DNA of 46,616 nt. Origin: an uncultured Bacteroides sp. GTDB taxonomy: Bacteria > Bacteroidota > Bacteroidia > Bacteroidales > Bacteroidaceae. Numbering within the stretch: position 1 is the stretch's first letter; each line of letters begins with the position of its first letter. Position numbers and translations under genes: made by a program. Below the pieces are notes generated by a model. That model was not told where the DNA came from and ran no database searches. It was given only the letters and a program-made list of their open reading frames with translations. The stretch spans positions 1 through 46,616 of the forward strand of contig CAUEFX010000030.1 in NCBI GenBank assembly GCA_958477465.1. The letters run 5' to 3'. This document shows positions 24,155-32,928 of the stretch, in pieces.

Positions 24155-25540
24155 TTATTTGTTTTTTACTATTTGAGCCATAAATTCCGCTTCACATACT
24201 ACCTTTTCACCTACAAAAGCGTAACCTTTCATAGTGGATATGCCTCGCCGAATAGGAGCTAACAGTTCTACCCGAAAGATCAGAGTATCTCCCGGCACTA
24301 CTTTCTGGCGGAATTTCACACCGTCTATTTTCATGAAATAGGTAGAATAGCGGTTAGGCTCGTCTACTGAATTGAGTACGAGCAATCCTCCGATCTGTGC
24401 CATCGCTTCTATCTGAAGCACTCCCGGCATTACCGGTTCTTCGGGGAAGTGGCCTTGGAAGAAAGGCTCATTGGATGTGACATTCTTGATACCTACGATA
24501 TAGTTGGCACCAATTTCAATCACTTTATCCACCAACTGGAATGGATACCGGTGAGGAAGCAGTTCGCGGATGCGGTTTACATCCATGATAGGTGCTTCAT
24601 TACAGTTGTATATGGGAGCCTGTATTTCGTGCAAACGGATCTCTTTACGCATCTGACGGGCAAACTTGTTGTTGATCGTATGTCCCGGGCGGGTGGCAAT
24701 GATGCGTCCTTTGATGGGTTTTCCGATAAGGGCAAGGTCGCCGATGACATCGAGCAGCTTGTGACGGGCACATTCATTGGGCCATACCAACGGCTTGTGG
24801 TTAATGTATCCCAATTGGTTGGCATCCATGTGGGGAACTCCCATGACATCCGCCAGTTTATCGTAACTTTCCTGAGACATCTTACGCTCATAGATAACGA
24901 TGGCATTGTCTAAGTCACCTCCTTTGATCAGTCCGGCCGATAACAACGGTTCGATCTCACGGACAAATACGAAAGTGCGGCTGGCAGCTACTTCCTCTTT
25001 GAACTTACTCATATCTTCCAGTGTTGCAAACTGGTTGGGAATGATCGTAGAGTCGTAGGATACCAATACGTTCAGACTGAAATTTTCGTCCGGCAATACG
25101 ATGATGGACGAACCGGTCTTCTCGTCGCGGAATTCGATTTTTGATTTGATTATATAAAAATCCTTGACAGCGTTTTGCTCCTCTATACCGGCCTTTTCTA
25201 TCTCTTGTACGTAATATTGTGCACTACCGTCCAGAATAGGAAACTCCGGACCGTTTACTTGAATGAGGCAGTTGTCTATACCTAAGGCATAAAGAGCAGC
25301 CATTCCATGTTCAACGGTGCTTACTTTTACTCCATTTTTACTTAACACAGTACCACGTGTCGTCTCTGTCACGTTGTCTGCCACAGCATCAATAACCGGT
25401 TGTCCCTCCAAATCGATACGTTGGATCTTGTATCCGTGGTTTTCGGGTGCAGGGTTAAATGTTACTGTCAGATCAAGACCAGTGTGAAGACCTTTTCCTC
25501 TCAGTGAAAAGCTATCCTTCAGAGTTTTTTGTTTCAGCAT
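24155..25540 (-). CDS. lpxC: Bifunctional UDP-3-O-acyl-GlcNAc deacetylase / 3-hydroxyacyl-ACP dehydratase
   Basis: This 461-residue protein fuses two enzymes, as is usual in Bacteroidota. Residues 1 to about 305 are LpxC, the zinc deacetylase that commits to lipid A: H78 in STVEHGMAAL and the ARHKLLDVIGD motif supply zinc ligands, and TRPGHTINN carries the catalytic histidine. Residues about 315-461 are FabZ, the hotdog-fold dehydratase of fatty acid synthesis. It has HRYPFQLVD, then GHFPEEPVMPGVLQIEAMAQ with the catalytic His and Glu. Joining them couples the two competing uses of 3-hydroxyacyl-ACP. The gene lies between lpxD and lpxA with 3-bp gaps on both sides, indicating a tight operon. 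Confidence 0.96.
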   Translation of the reverse strand: MLKQKTLKDSFSLRGKGLHTGLDLTVTFNPAPENHGYKIQRIDLEGQPVIDAVADNVTETTRGTVLSKNGVKVSTVEHGMAALYALGIDNCLIQVNGPEFPILDGSAQYYVQEIEKAGIEEQNAVKDFYIIKSKIEFRDEKTGSSIIVLPDENFSLNVLVSYDSTIIPNQFATLEDMSKFKEEVAASRTFVFVREIEPLLSAGLIKGGDLDNAIVIYERKMSQESYDKLADVMGVPHMDANQLGYINHKPLVWPNECARHKLLDVIGDLALIGKPIKGRIIATRPGHTINNKFARQMRKEIRLHEIQAPIYNCNEAPIMDVNRIRELLPHRYPFQLVDKVIEIGANYIVGIKNVTSNEPFFQGHFPEEPVMPGVLQIEAMAQIGGLLVLNSVDEPNRYSTYFMKIDGVKFRQKVVPGDTLIFRVELLAPIRRGISTMKGYAFVGEKVVCEAEFMAQIVKNK

Positions 25541-25543
25541 TGG

Positions 25544-26587
25544 TTACTTATTTATTAGTTGTTGTTTTAATTCTTCAAGCTCTTTGCGCAGATTACGCAG
25601 TTCTTGTTGCATCTCCGGTAAGTTTTTATGTACGACGGCTGCTTTGAAGTACTGTTTCGGATCCATTGGAGGAGTGCCGATTAGCTGGCTTTCGGATTTG
25701 ATGCTACCCGGTACACCGGATTGTGCTCCGAGATTCACCTTATCACCGATTTTGATATGACCTGCAATGCCTACTTGCCCGCCGAACATACACCATTCTC
25801 CTATTTTAGTAGAACCGGCAATTCCTACTTGGGCTGCCATAACCGTATGTGAACCAACTTCGTCATTGTGTGCCACTTGCACAAGGTTATCCAGTTTAAC
25901 GCCACTGTGAACGATTGTCGCCCCCATTGTTGCGCGGTCAACGCAAGTGTTGGCGCCAATGTCTACTCTATCTTCAAGGATGACAATACCGATTTGAGGA
26001 ATCTTTTCATAGCCTTGCGGGGTCGGTGCGAAACCAAAACCGTCTGCTCCGATTACTGCCCCGGAATGTAAGATACATTCATTGCCTATGCGGCAATCGT
26101 GGTAGACCGTTACATTAGAATAAAGAAGGCAGTTATTGCCGACCTTCACATTATCTCCTACATAGGTGTGAGGATAAACGAGGGTATTATCTCCGATAAC
26201 CGTGTTTTCTCCGATGTAGGCAAATGCTCCGATATATACATTTTCACCGATACGTGCAGTGGGAGAGACGAATGCCAATGAGTCGATACCTTGTTTCTTC
26301 GGTTTGCTCATTTCGTAGAGATTCATCAATTTGGCAAGGCTTTCGTAGGCATTGTCTACCTTTATTAAAGTAGCCTTTATTTCATGTTCCGGCTCAAAAT
26401 CTTTATTTACCAGTATGATGCTGGATTTGCTTTCATATATATAAGGTGTATACTTTGGATTGGAAAGGAATGAGATTGCCCCCGGTATTCCTTCTTCTAT
26501 TTTAGCGAACGTATGTACAGTTGCGTTTTCATCTCCTATAACTTCTCCTTGGATAAATGCTGCAATTTGCTTGGCCGAAAACTCCAT
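25544..26587 (-). CDS. lpxD: UDP-3-O-acylglucosamine N-acyltransferase
   Basis: LpxD adds the second 3-hydroxyacyl chain, on the amino group, in lipid A synthesis. The 347-residue protein has the family's N-terminal uridine-binding domain (1 to about 100, with AISFLSNPKYTPYIYESKSS) and a hexapeptide-repeat beta-helix (about 105-310). The catalytic histidine is H240 in LVQVAHNDEVGSH, matching E. coli H239. A C-terminal helix with KNLPEMQQELRNLRKELEELKQQ may form a coiled coil in the trimer. It is the first gene of the lpxD-lpxC/fabZ-lpxA run, and 134 bp of T-rich DNA separate it from the HD gene upstream. Confidence 0.96.
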   Translation of the reverse strand: MEFSAKQIAAFIQGEVIGDENATVHTFAKIEEGIPGAISFLSNPKYTPYIYESKSSIILVNKDFEPEHEIKATLIKVDNAYESLAKLMNLYEMSKPKKQGIDSLAFVSPTARIGENVYIGAFAYIGENTVIGDNTLVYPHTYVGDNVKVGNNCLLYSNVTVYHDCRIGNECILHSGAVIGADGFGFAPTPQGYEKIPQIGIVILEDRVDIGANTCVDRATMGATIVHSGVKLDNLVQVAHNDEVGSHTVMAAQVGIAGSTKIGEWCMFGGQVGIAGHIKIGDKVNLGAQSGVPGSIKSESQLIGTPPMDPKQYFKAAVVHKNLPEMQQELRNLRKELEELKQQLINK

Positions 26588-26721
26588 GTTCTTACTCTAT
26601 TATTATATGATTTTTTTCCGTTTTTTATATGTCTGACAGGGTCTGCTTCTGTATGCGCACCTCTATCAGAGCACAAATAACGGACTTTTTTTTTATATAT
26701 CCTTACTCTTTAATGAATATT

Positions 26722-27957
26722 TTATACTTGTATGTGCAAACGTTGGTAGCAGATATAGTATTTCTTTACCTTTTTAGAAAGCAACGAGATATTTAACATA
26801 TCCGATGCTTCGGCAATATTTTTGATTGTGCCGTCTTTATAGATAATATCAATACTGTCATCTGCCGGTTCGTACATATTCTTTTCGATGCTGGGGGTAG
26901 AAACAAAATAGTTCGCTTCGGAAAGTGTGATGCCTAATTGCCGGCTTATTTGCAAAGTTAATTCTTTTTTTCTTTCCTCACTAATGGGTTCGGAAGAAAT
27001 TTCCACTTTAAAGATATTACGATTGATCATTCCGAGACTGAGCGTAGAGAGCACTTTGTCCGGATGGGTACTCCATACCTTAAGTGAAGTCCATATATCG
27101 TTGTCGTCCAGTTGGATAAATTTTTCCAGACATTCGGGATCCTCATGAAACTTTTCCGGATCGATATCGTTGTACAGAAAGAAACGGAGTGCCGGTGAAG
27201 CGAATAGTTCTACTCCTTTGTGCGCAAGTTCTTTGGCTCGTAGCAAGGTGCTGATAAGCATCCGCTCGTAGGCTACCGATGTCTTGTGCAGGTATACTTG
27301 CCAATACATCAACCGGCGGGCCGTAAGAAAGTTCTCGATGGAATAGATGCCTTTGGATTCTACCACCAGATGATCATCCGCTACATCGAGCATTTTTATG
27401 ATACGGGCAGAACCGATATTGCCTTCCGTGACTCCTGTATAAAAGCTGTCCCGGCGGAGGTAGTCGAGACGGTCCATGTCTAACTGTCCGCTTACGAGTT
27501 GGTGGAGGAAACGTTTGGGATATTCGTCTTTGAATATCTGTATCGCAAGGCTGAGCTGTCCGTTCATCTCCTTGTTCATGCGTTCCATCAGCATAAGGGA
27601 AATTTCCTCATGCGATACGCCTTTTACAATCGTATCTTCAAGTACATGCGAGAAAGGACCATGTCCGATGTCATGTAACAGGATTGCCGCCTGTACGGCT
27701 TCAGCTTCACTGTCGAAGATAAAATTTCCTTTAGAAGCGAGTTGCATAATAGCTTCGCTCATCAGGTAGAATGCTCCCAATGAGTGTTGGAAACGGGTAT
27801 GCTGTGCTCCGGGATATACTACCGATGACAATCCTACCTGTTTGATACGGGTCAGGCGTTGCAAGATGGGATGCCGTACGATGTCGTACAGCAACCCCTT
27901 CGGTATGTTGATGAATCCGAATACCGGATCATTTATTATCTTTCTTTCGTAAGCCAT
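26722..27957 (-). CDS. HD-domain phosphohydrolase
   Basis: This 411-residue cytoplasmic protein belongs to the HD superfamily related to dGTPases and YwfO-like proteins. It starts INDPVFGFINIPKGLLYDIVRHPILQRL, then has the metal motif: H in AQHTRFQHSLG, HD in LLHDIGHGPFSH (about 93-104) and a later D in GQLDMDRLDYLRRDS. Relatives hydrolyse (d)NTPs or other nucleotides, and the exact substrate is not readable here. Bacteroidota keep this gene next to lpxD and pyrF, which suggests a steady housekeeping role. It lies 18 bp after pyrF, and the gap consists of an AGTGATAAGTGA-family repeat. Confidence 0.88.
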   Translation of the reverse strand: MAYERKIINDPVFGFINIPKGLLYDIVRHPILQRLTRIKQVGLSSVVYPGAQHTRFQHSLGAFYLMSEAIMQLASKGNFIFDSEAEAVQAAILLHDIGHGPFSHVLEDTIVKGVSHEEISLMLMERMNKEMNGQLSLAIQIFKDEYPKRFLHQLVSGQLDMDRLDYLRRDSFYTGVTEGNIGSARIIKMLDVADDHLVVESKGIYSIENFLTARRLMYWQVYLHKTSVAYERMLISTLLRAKELAHKGVELFASPALRFFLYNDIDPEKFHEDPECLEKFIQLDDNDIWTSLKVWSTHPDKVLSTLSLGMINRNIFKVEISSEPISEERKKELTLQISRQLGITLSEANYFVSTPSIEKNMYEPADDSIDIIYKDGTIKNIAEASDMLNISLLSKKVKKYYICYQRLHIQV

Positions 27958-27975
27958 CTGTTTAGTGATAAGTGA

Positions 27976-28809
27976 TTAGTGATTGTTAATCACTTTTTTC
28001 AGCTCTTCTGCCATTTGCGCCTGTATCTCTTGTGCAGCTTTTCTGGCAGCTTGTGCAAAGTTTACGGTTTTGTCTGCATAAATAATTCCGCGGGAAGAGT
28101 TTACGATCAATCCGCAGGTAGCGTTCATTCCATATTTGCACACCTCCTCGAGCGAACCGCCTTGTGCGCCTACACCGGGTACGAGCAAGAAATGGTCGGG
28201 AGCAATTTTGCGGATATCTTCAAAGGCACGTCCTTGAGTAGCACCTACTACGTACATCATCTGTTCGTCACCGGCCCATTCTTGAGATTTCCGCAATACT
28301 TTCTCAAAAAGGCGTTCTCCATTGACATCTTCTGTCAATTGGAAGTCATGTGAACCTTTGTTACTGGTGAGGGCAAGAAGGATTACCCATTTTCCCTCAT
28401 AGGTCAGAAAGGGTGTAACACTGTCTTCACCCATGTATGGTGCAACAGTAACCGAGTCTATGTCCAGTTCTTCAAAGAAAGTACGGGCATACATGGCAGA
28501 TGTATTTCCAATGTCGCCGCGTTTTGCATCGGCAATGATAAACTGGTCGGGATAATTCTCTTTGATATACTTCACTGTCTCTTCAAATGCGATCCAACCT
28601 TTTACACCCATACTTTCGTAGAATGCTAAATTCGGTTTATAGGCGATACAAAGATCGGCAGTCGCGTCAATAATTGCTTTGTTGAAAGCAAAGATCGGAT
28701 CGGCTTCATCCAAGAGGTGATCCGGTATTTTTTTGATGTCTGTATCAAGACCAACGCAAAGGAATGATTTTTTGCGTTTGATATTTTCGAATAATTCTTG
28801 TTTGTTCAT
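27976..28809 (-). CDS. pyrF: Orotidine-5'-phosphate decarboxylase (type 2)
   Basis: PyrF decarboxylates OMP to UMP, the last step of de novo pyrimidine synthesis. At 277 residues it is the longer type 2 form. The active-site motif IIADAKRGDIGNTS (91-104) carries the Asp-Lys-Asp set (D94, K96, D99). FLCVGLDTDIKKIP near the start and LLVPGVGAQGG near the phosphate site are typical. The last codons (VINNH) and the stop lie inside an AGTGATTAGTGATTG repeat, so the C-terminal residues may be set by the repeat. It is 40 bp downstream of prfA on the same strand. Confidence 0.95.
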   Translation of the reverse strand: MNKQELFENIKRKKSFLCVGLDTDIKKIPDHLLDEADPIFAFNKAIIDATADLCIAYKPNLAFYESMGVKGWIAFEETVKYIKENYPDQFIIADAKRGDIGNTSAMYARTFFEELDIDSVTVAPYMGEDSVTPFLTYEGKWVILLALTSNKGSHDFQLTEDVNGERLFEKVLRKSQEWAGDEQMMYVVGATQGRAFEDIRKIAPDHFLLVPGVGAQGGSLEEVCKYGMNATCGLIVNSSRGIIYADKTVNFAQAARKAAQEIQAQMAEELKKVINNH

Positions 28810-28849
28810 CTTTTATATTTACGATTTTACGATTGGAATATCTTCTTTT

Positions 28850-29962
28850 TTAGAGTTCGCTCTCTTTGAGCCGTTCCGTATTTTCGGCTACAGTCAGTTT
28901 GTCTATGCACTCTTGGATATCTCCGTCCATGAATGCGGCAAGGTTATAGATTGTATAATTGATTCGATGATCGGTAATACGTCCTTGCGGATAGTTGTAG
29001 GTACGGATTTTGGCGGAACGGTCACCTGTAGAAACCATTGTTTTGCGTTTGGAGGCGATGTCGTCGATGTACTTTTGGTGCTCTTTGTCATAGATAAAAG
29101 TACGCAGACGTGCGAGGGCGCGTTCTTTGTTTTTCGGTTGGTCACGGGTTTCCGTACACTCGATGAGGATCTCTTCGGAAGTGCCTGTATTCGGATTTTT
29201 CCAGATGTAGCGTAGGCGGACTCCCGATTCTACTTTATTCACATTCTGACCACCTGCGCCACCGGAACGGAATGTGTCCCATTTGATTTCTCCTTCATTG
29301 ATCACGACATCGAACTCTTCCGCTTCGGGAAGTACGGCTACGGAAGCGGCAGAAGTATGTACACGTCCCTGTGTCTCAGTGGCAGGTACGCGTTGTACAC
29401 GATGTACTCCCGATTCATATTTCATTGTTCCGTACACATTATCTCCCGTGATGCTGCAAATGATTTCTTTGTATCCGCCCGCTGCTCCTTCATTGGCACT
29501 GGATACTTCCAACTTCCAACCTTTAGACTCACAGAACTTAGCATACATACGGAAAAGATCACCGGCAAAGATAGCAGCTTCATCGCCACCCGTACCACCA
29601 CGTATTTCAAGAATGGCATTTTTACTGTCTTGTGGATCTGCCGGTACAAGCAGGATTTTTATCTCCTCTTCCAGTTCGGGAAGACGTTCCTGGCTGTTGT
29701 CCAACTCTTCTTTTGCCATTTCGCGCATGTCGGCATCCGATTCGTTGGCAAGTATATCTTTGGCTTCTTCAATGTTAGCCAATATCTGCATGTATTCCTT
29801 GCGGGCCTTCATCAGGTCGTCAAGTTCTTTATACTCTTTGGTCAGCTTTACATAACGTTTTTGATCGGCAATCACTGCCGGGTCGGTAATGAGGGTAGAA
29901 ACTTCCTCAAAACGAGCCACAAGACCGTCTAATTTCTCTAATATATTGTTGCTATCTGCCAT
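28850..29962 (-). CDS. prfA: Peptide chain release factor 1
   Basis: RF1 recognises UAA and UAG stop codons and triggers release of the finished peptide. The 370-residue protein carries the PAT codon-recognition tripeptide (193-195 in RVPATETQGR), which distinguishes RF1 from RF2, and the GGQ catalytic motif (237-239 in SGGAGGQNVNK). The C-terminal RAKIRTYNYPQGRITDHRI-type segment (here starting SAKIRTYN) is conserved. The frame is open 24 codons further to 30034, but that part is translated from the inverted repeat between purM and prfA. MADSNNILEKLDGL is the normal start. The coding potential is complete. Confidence 0.96.
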   Translation of the reverse strand: MADSNNILEKLDGLVARFEEVSTLITDPAVIADQKRYVKLTKEYKELDDLMKARKEYMQILANIEEAKDILANESDADMREMAKEELDNSQERLPELEEEIKILLVPADPQDSKNAILEIRGGTGGDEAAIFAGDLFRMYAKFCESKGWKLEVSSANEGAAGGYKEIICSITGDNVYGTMKYESGVHRVQRVPATETQGRVHTSAASVAVLPEAEEFDVVINEGEIKWDTFRSGGAGGQNVNKVESGVRLRYIWKNPNTGTSEEILIECTETRDQPKNKERALARLRTFIYDKEHQKYIDDIASKRKTMVSTGDRSAKIRTYNYPQGRITDHRINYTIYNLAAFMDGDIQECIDKLTVAENTERLKESEL

Positions 29963-29984
29963 GAAGACTATTAGTTTGATTAAT

Positions 29985-30040
29985 AATAATGTGCCAATGA
30001 ATAATATCTCATTCTCTAATTGGCATATTGGCACATTATT
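29985..30040. repeat. Perfect 14-bp inverted repeat between purM and prfA
   Basis: AATAATGTGCCAAT (29985-29998) and ATTGGCACATTATT (30027-30040) are exact reverse complements around 28 nt that include a further ATTGGCAT. The element touches the purM stop codon and sits in the prfA leader. A looser relative lies between menG and aroE (34650-34750). Confidence 0.8.
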
Positions 30041-31206
30041 TAATATTTAAATTCTCCGAATTCGCTTTTGATAATCAATTCTTTTTGATCACTCTCTTCG
30101 ATACGTCCTACAATTTGTGCGGGGATACCGAAAGATTCGCTGATGGCGATTACTTTTTCGGCATGTTCGGGTGAGAGGTATACTTCAAGACGGTGTCCCA
30201 TATTGAATACCTTATACATCTCTGCCCAGTCTGTGCCGCTTTGTTCCTGGATGGTCTTGAACAACGGAGGAACGGGGAAAAGATTATCTTTCACTACGCG
30301 TACCTTGTCTACGAAATGCAGAACTTTGGTTTGTGCGCCACCCGAACAGTGTACCATACCGTGGATGTCGGGACGCAGCGCATCCAGCAGTTTCTTTACT
30401 ACCGGGGCGTATGTGCGGGTGGGAGAGAGCACTAATTTGCCGGCATTGATCGGTGAACCTTCCACAGCATCCGTCAGTTTTAATCCGCCGGAGTAGACGA
30501 GCTCTTCCGGAACGGCTGCATCATAGCTTTCGGGATATTTCTCTGCCAGGTATTTGGCAAATACATCATGACGGGCGCTGGTCAGTCCGTTGCTTCCCAT
30601 ACCACCGTTGTATTCTTTTTCGTATGTGGCCTGCCCGAAAGAAGCAAGACCGACAATCACGTCACCCGGACGGATGTTGGCATTGTTGATAACATCTGCA
30701 CGTTTCATGCGGCAAGTTACGGTGCTGTCTACGATAATCGTGCGTACAAGGTCGCCAACATCGGCAGTTTCGCCTCCGGTGGCGTATACACCGACTCCCA
30801 TTTCGCGGAGTTCGGCCAATAGTTCATCTGTCCCGTTGATAATGGCAGAGATGACTTCGCCCGGAATAAGAAGTTTGTTGCGGCCGATAGTCGATGATAC
30901 AAGAATATTGTCTACGGCACCTACACAAAGCAGGTCGTCGATGTTCATAATCAGTGCATCCTGTGCGATACCTTTCCATACGGACAGGTCGCCGGTCTCT
31001 TTCCAATACATATAGGCAAGAGATGATTTTGTTCCGGCGCCATCGGCGTGCATGATATTGCAATACTCCGGATCTCCACCTAAAATGTCGGGAATGATTT
31101 TACAAAAAGCTTGTGGGAAAATACCTTTGTCTATGTTCTTGATGGCATTGTGCACATCCTCTTTTGATGCGCTGACACCTCGCATCATGTATCGTTGATT
31201 ACTCAT
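30040..31206 (-). CDS. purM: Phosphoribosylformylglycinamidine cyclo-ligase (AIR synthetase)
   Basis: PurM closes the imidazole ring of FGAM to AIR using ATP in purine synthesis. The 388-residue protein matches the family: HADGAGTKSSLAYMYWKETGD near 53-74, IAQDALIMNIDDLLCVGA, the ATGGETADVGDLV motif, and GLASFGQATYEKEYNGGMGSNGLT. The C-terminal half has VHCSGGAQTKVL and FNMGHRLEVYLSP. It is longer than the E. coli enzyme and resembles the Bacteroidota form with an N-terminal GVSASKEDVHNAI. It starts a probable purM-prfA-pyrF-HD transcript with its own promoter. Confidence 0.93.
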   Translation of the reverse strand: MSNQRYMMRGVSASKEDVHNAIKNIDKGIFPQAFCKIIPDILGGDPEYCNIMHADGAGTKSSLAYMYWKETGDLSVWKGIAQDALIMNIDDLLCVGAVDNILVSSTIGRNKLLIPGEVISAIINGTDELLAELREMGVGVYATGGETADVGDLVRTIIVDSTVTCRMKRADVINNANIRPGDVIVGLASFGQATYEKEYNGGMGSNGLTSARHDVFAKYLAEKYPESYDAAVPEELVYSGGLKLTDAVEGSPINAGKLVLSPTRTYAPVVKKLLDALRPDIHGMVHCSGGAQTKVLHFVDKVRVVKDNLFPVPPLFKTIQEQSGTDWAEMYKVFNMGHRLEVYLSPEHAEKVIAISESFGIPAQIVGRIEESDQKELIIKSEFGEFKY

Positions 31207-31232
31207 GAGTTATAGGGTTTTGTATACGGTGG

Positions 31233-31264
31233 CAAAAGTACTGCTTTTTTTCCGTATAGCCAAC
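31233..31264 (-). promoter_or_regulatory. Promoter of purM
   Basis: On the minus strand TACTTTTG (31240-31233) is a perfect -7 box. GTTG (31264-31261) lies 20 bp upstream in the -33 position, one base from TTTG. The ATG at 31206 is 26 bp downstream. Confidence 0.7.
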
Positions 31265-31296
31265 ATTTAACATGAGTTCGGCTGAAAGAGTTTTAT

Positions 31297-31878
31297 TTAA
31301 AAACTTACCGTTGGAGCGGTTGCGCTTCCTTCGGCAGCTTCGAAATAAGCGTGTTTGTCAAAACCGAACATCGATGCAAAGAGACTTTTTGGGAAACGGC
31401 GGATGGCTGTATTGTAGGCCTGTGCGGCATTGTTAAAGTTGGTACGGGCCACATTGATACGGTTTTCCGTTCCTTCCAGTTGTGCTTGTAGCTCAAGGAA
31501 ATTCTGGTTGGCTTTTAAGTCCGGATAATTCTCGGTGATGGCAAGCAGTTTACCTAAGGCGGAAGTCACTGCACCTTGTGCTTTCTGATATTCTGCCAGC
31601 TTCTCCGGAGTCAGGTCATCGGCATTTATCTGCATCTGCGTAGCCTTACTGCGAGCTTCCACTACACTTTCCAGCGTCTCCTTCTCGTGAGATGCATATC
31701 CTTTCACTGTATTTACCAGATTCGGAATCAGATCGGCACGGCGTTGATACTGTGTTTCTACGTTGGCCCATTGGCTGTTCACATTTTCATCCATAGTAAC
31801 CAGACCGTTGTACATGCTTACGGCCCATATAGCGATAACCGCCACTACGGCAATAATGATAATAGTTGATCTTTTCAT
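31297..31878 (-). CDS. lemA: LemA-family membrane protein
   Basis: This 193-residue protein has one N-terminal membrane segment (about 4-22) and a helical domain of the LemA type: YNGLVTMDENVNSQWANVETQYQRRADLIPNLVNTVKGYA followed by HEKETLESVVEARSKA. The C-terminal AYNTAIRRFPKSLFASMFGFDKHAYFEA is also conserved. LemA proteins sit in the inner membrane with the helical part outside the cytoplasm, and their role is not settled. The TPM-domain gene lies 97 bp upstream on the same strand, the common lemA/ygcG-type arrangement, so the products probably act together in the envelope. Confidence 0.93.
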   Translation of the reverse strand: MKRSTIIIIAVVAVIAIWAVSMYNGLVTMDENVNSQWANVETQYQRRADLIPNLVNTVKGYASHEKETLESVVEARSKATQMQINADDLTPEKLAEYQKAQGAVTSALGKLLAITENYPDLKANQNFLELQAQLEGTENRINVARTNFNNAAQAYNTAIRRFPKSLFASMFGFDKHAYFEAAEGSATAPTVSF

Positions 31879-31975
31879 TTTCTTTCTGCTTTTATTGTTG
31901 TTTATACTTTTTTGTTTTCTCTGTTCTTGGCATTTTTTGGAGGGCCATAGGGGCGTTCATCCGTATCGGAGGTCT

Positions 31976-32884
31976 TTAGAAACGGGAACCGGCTCCTCCG
32001 CCTCCGCCCATACCGCCACCGAAACTGCCGCCACTGAAACCACCGCCGCCTCCACCTCCGAAGCCGCCGATGAGCGGACCACTGCCGCCACTGCCACGTC
32101 CGTGATAGTCGTCATCGTACGTTTGTTGCCGACGCACTACGGTGTGTCCGCAATTCCGGCAAGTATAGGTGACATCTTCCGTTTTCACCCCATTACGCTT
32201 GGATACGACTTTACTGCCGGTGCGCTGCAACTTGTGTTTGCCACATTGAGGACAGCGGGTGGCAGCTCTTACCGCAAGTATGCTGAAAATAGATATCACT
32301 CCTACAAAACCGGCAACAATCAGTAAGATCATCGACCATGAAATATCTTCGTCATCGCCGGCGGTATCATTCTCCATCGATCCGTCCAGACGTCTGCATA
32401 CAGCACTTATGCCACTAACCATTCCTGCATCCCAATTGCCTGTTTTCAGGTATGGAATCATGTCTTGTGTCTGTATCCGTTTACAGATGGCATCGGGCAG
32501 ATCACCTTCAAGCCCATATCCGGTATAGAACTGAATACAACGCTGGTCGGTTACCAAAAGAATGACCAGTCCGTTGTTTTTCTCTTTTTTGCCTACTCCC
32601 CACTGGTTGAGCAGTTGATGGGTGAAATCAAAACAATCCTCTTGCCCGATGGAAGGAACCACGGCAACGACTGTTTCTATCCCGGTTTTTTCTTCCAGAT
32701 TGTAGAGTATATGGTCAATGCTGTCACAGGCTGCCTGAGATAGGATATTTGCAGGATTGCATACATACCGGAATTTATTTTCCAGATGTACTTTCGGAAT
32801 ATTGTCTACAGTATATATTTTCTCCTGTGCTTGTGAGGGCAGTAAGAGAAATGTGAACAGTATAAAAGTCAGTATTTGTTTCAT
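31976..32884 (-). CDS. TPM-domain (YgcG-type) membrane protein
   Basis: This 302-residue protein has a signal peptide (1 to about 19, ending SQAQ), then a TPM domain (about 35-165) with LSQAACDSIDHILYNLEEKTGIETVVAVVPSI and LLVTDQRCIQFYTGYGLEGDLPDAIC. A membrane segment follows (about 198-220, MILLIVAGFVGVISIFSIL). Beyond it is a zinc-ribbon-like pair, CPQCGK and CRNCGH, and a strongly Gly/Ser-rich tail (GGGGGGGFSGGSFGGGMGG). The start at 32884 leads straight into the signal peptide; eight extra codons upstream are not needed. It forms a likely operon with lemA. Function in envelope maintenance is likely but not proven. Confidence 0.88.
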   Translation of the reverse strand: MKQILTFILFTFLLLPSQAQEKIYTVDNIPKVHLENKFRYVCNPANILSQAACDSIDHILYNLEEKTGIETVVAVVPSIGQEDCFDFTHQLLNQWGVGKKEKNNGLVILLVTDQRCIQFYTGYGLEGDLPDAICKRIQTQDMIPYLKTGNWDAGMVSGISAVCRRLDGSMENDTAGDDEDISWSMILLIVAGFVGVISIFSILAVRAATRCPQCGKHKLQRTGSKVVSKRNGVKTEDVTYTCRNCGHTVVRRQQTYDDDYHGRGSGGSGPLIGGFGGGGGGGFSGGSFGGGMGGGGGAGSRF

Positions 32885-32905
32885 AATAGTTTTCGTTATC
32901 GTCCA

Positions 32906-32913
32906 CAAATATA
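32906..32913 (-). promoter_or_regulatory. -7 box of the TPM/lemA operon
   Basis: The minus strand reads TATATTTG, a perfect TAnnTTTG match, 22 bp before the ATG at 32884. It lies in the short gap after the hydrolase stop, so TPM/lemA can be transcribed on its own. No -33 TTTG is clear. Confidence 0.55.
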
Positions 32914-32928
32914 ACTACTTTTATTTTT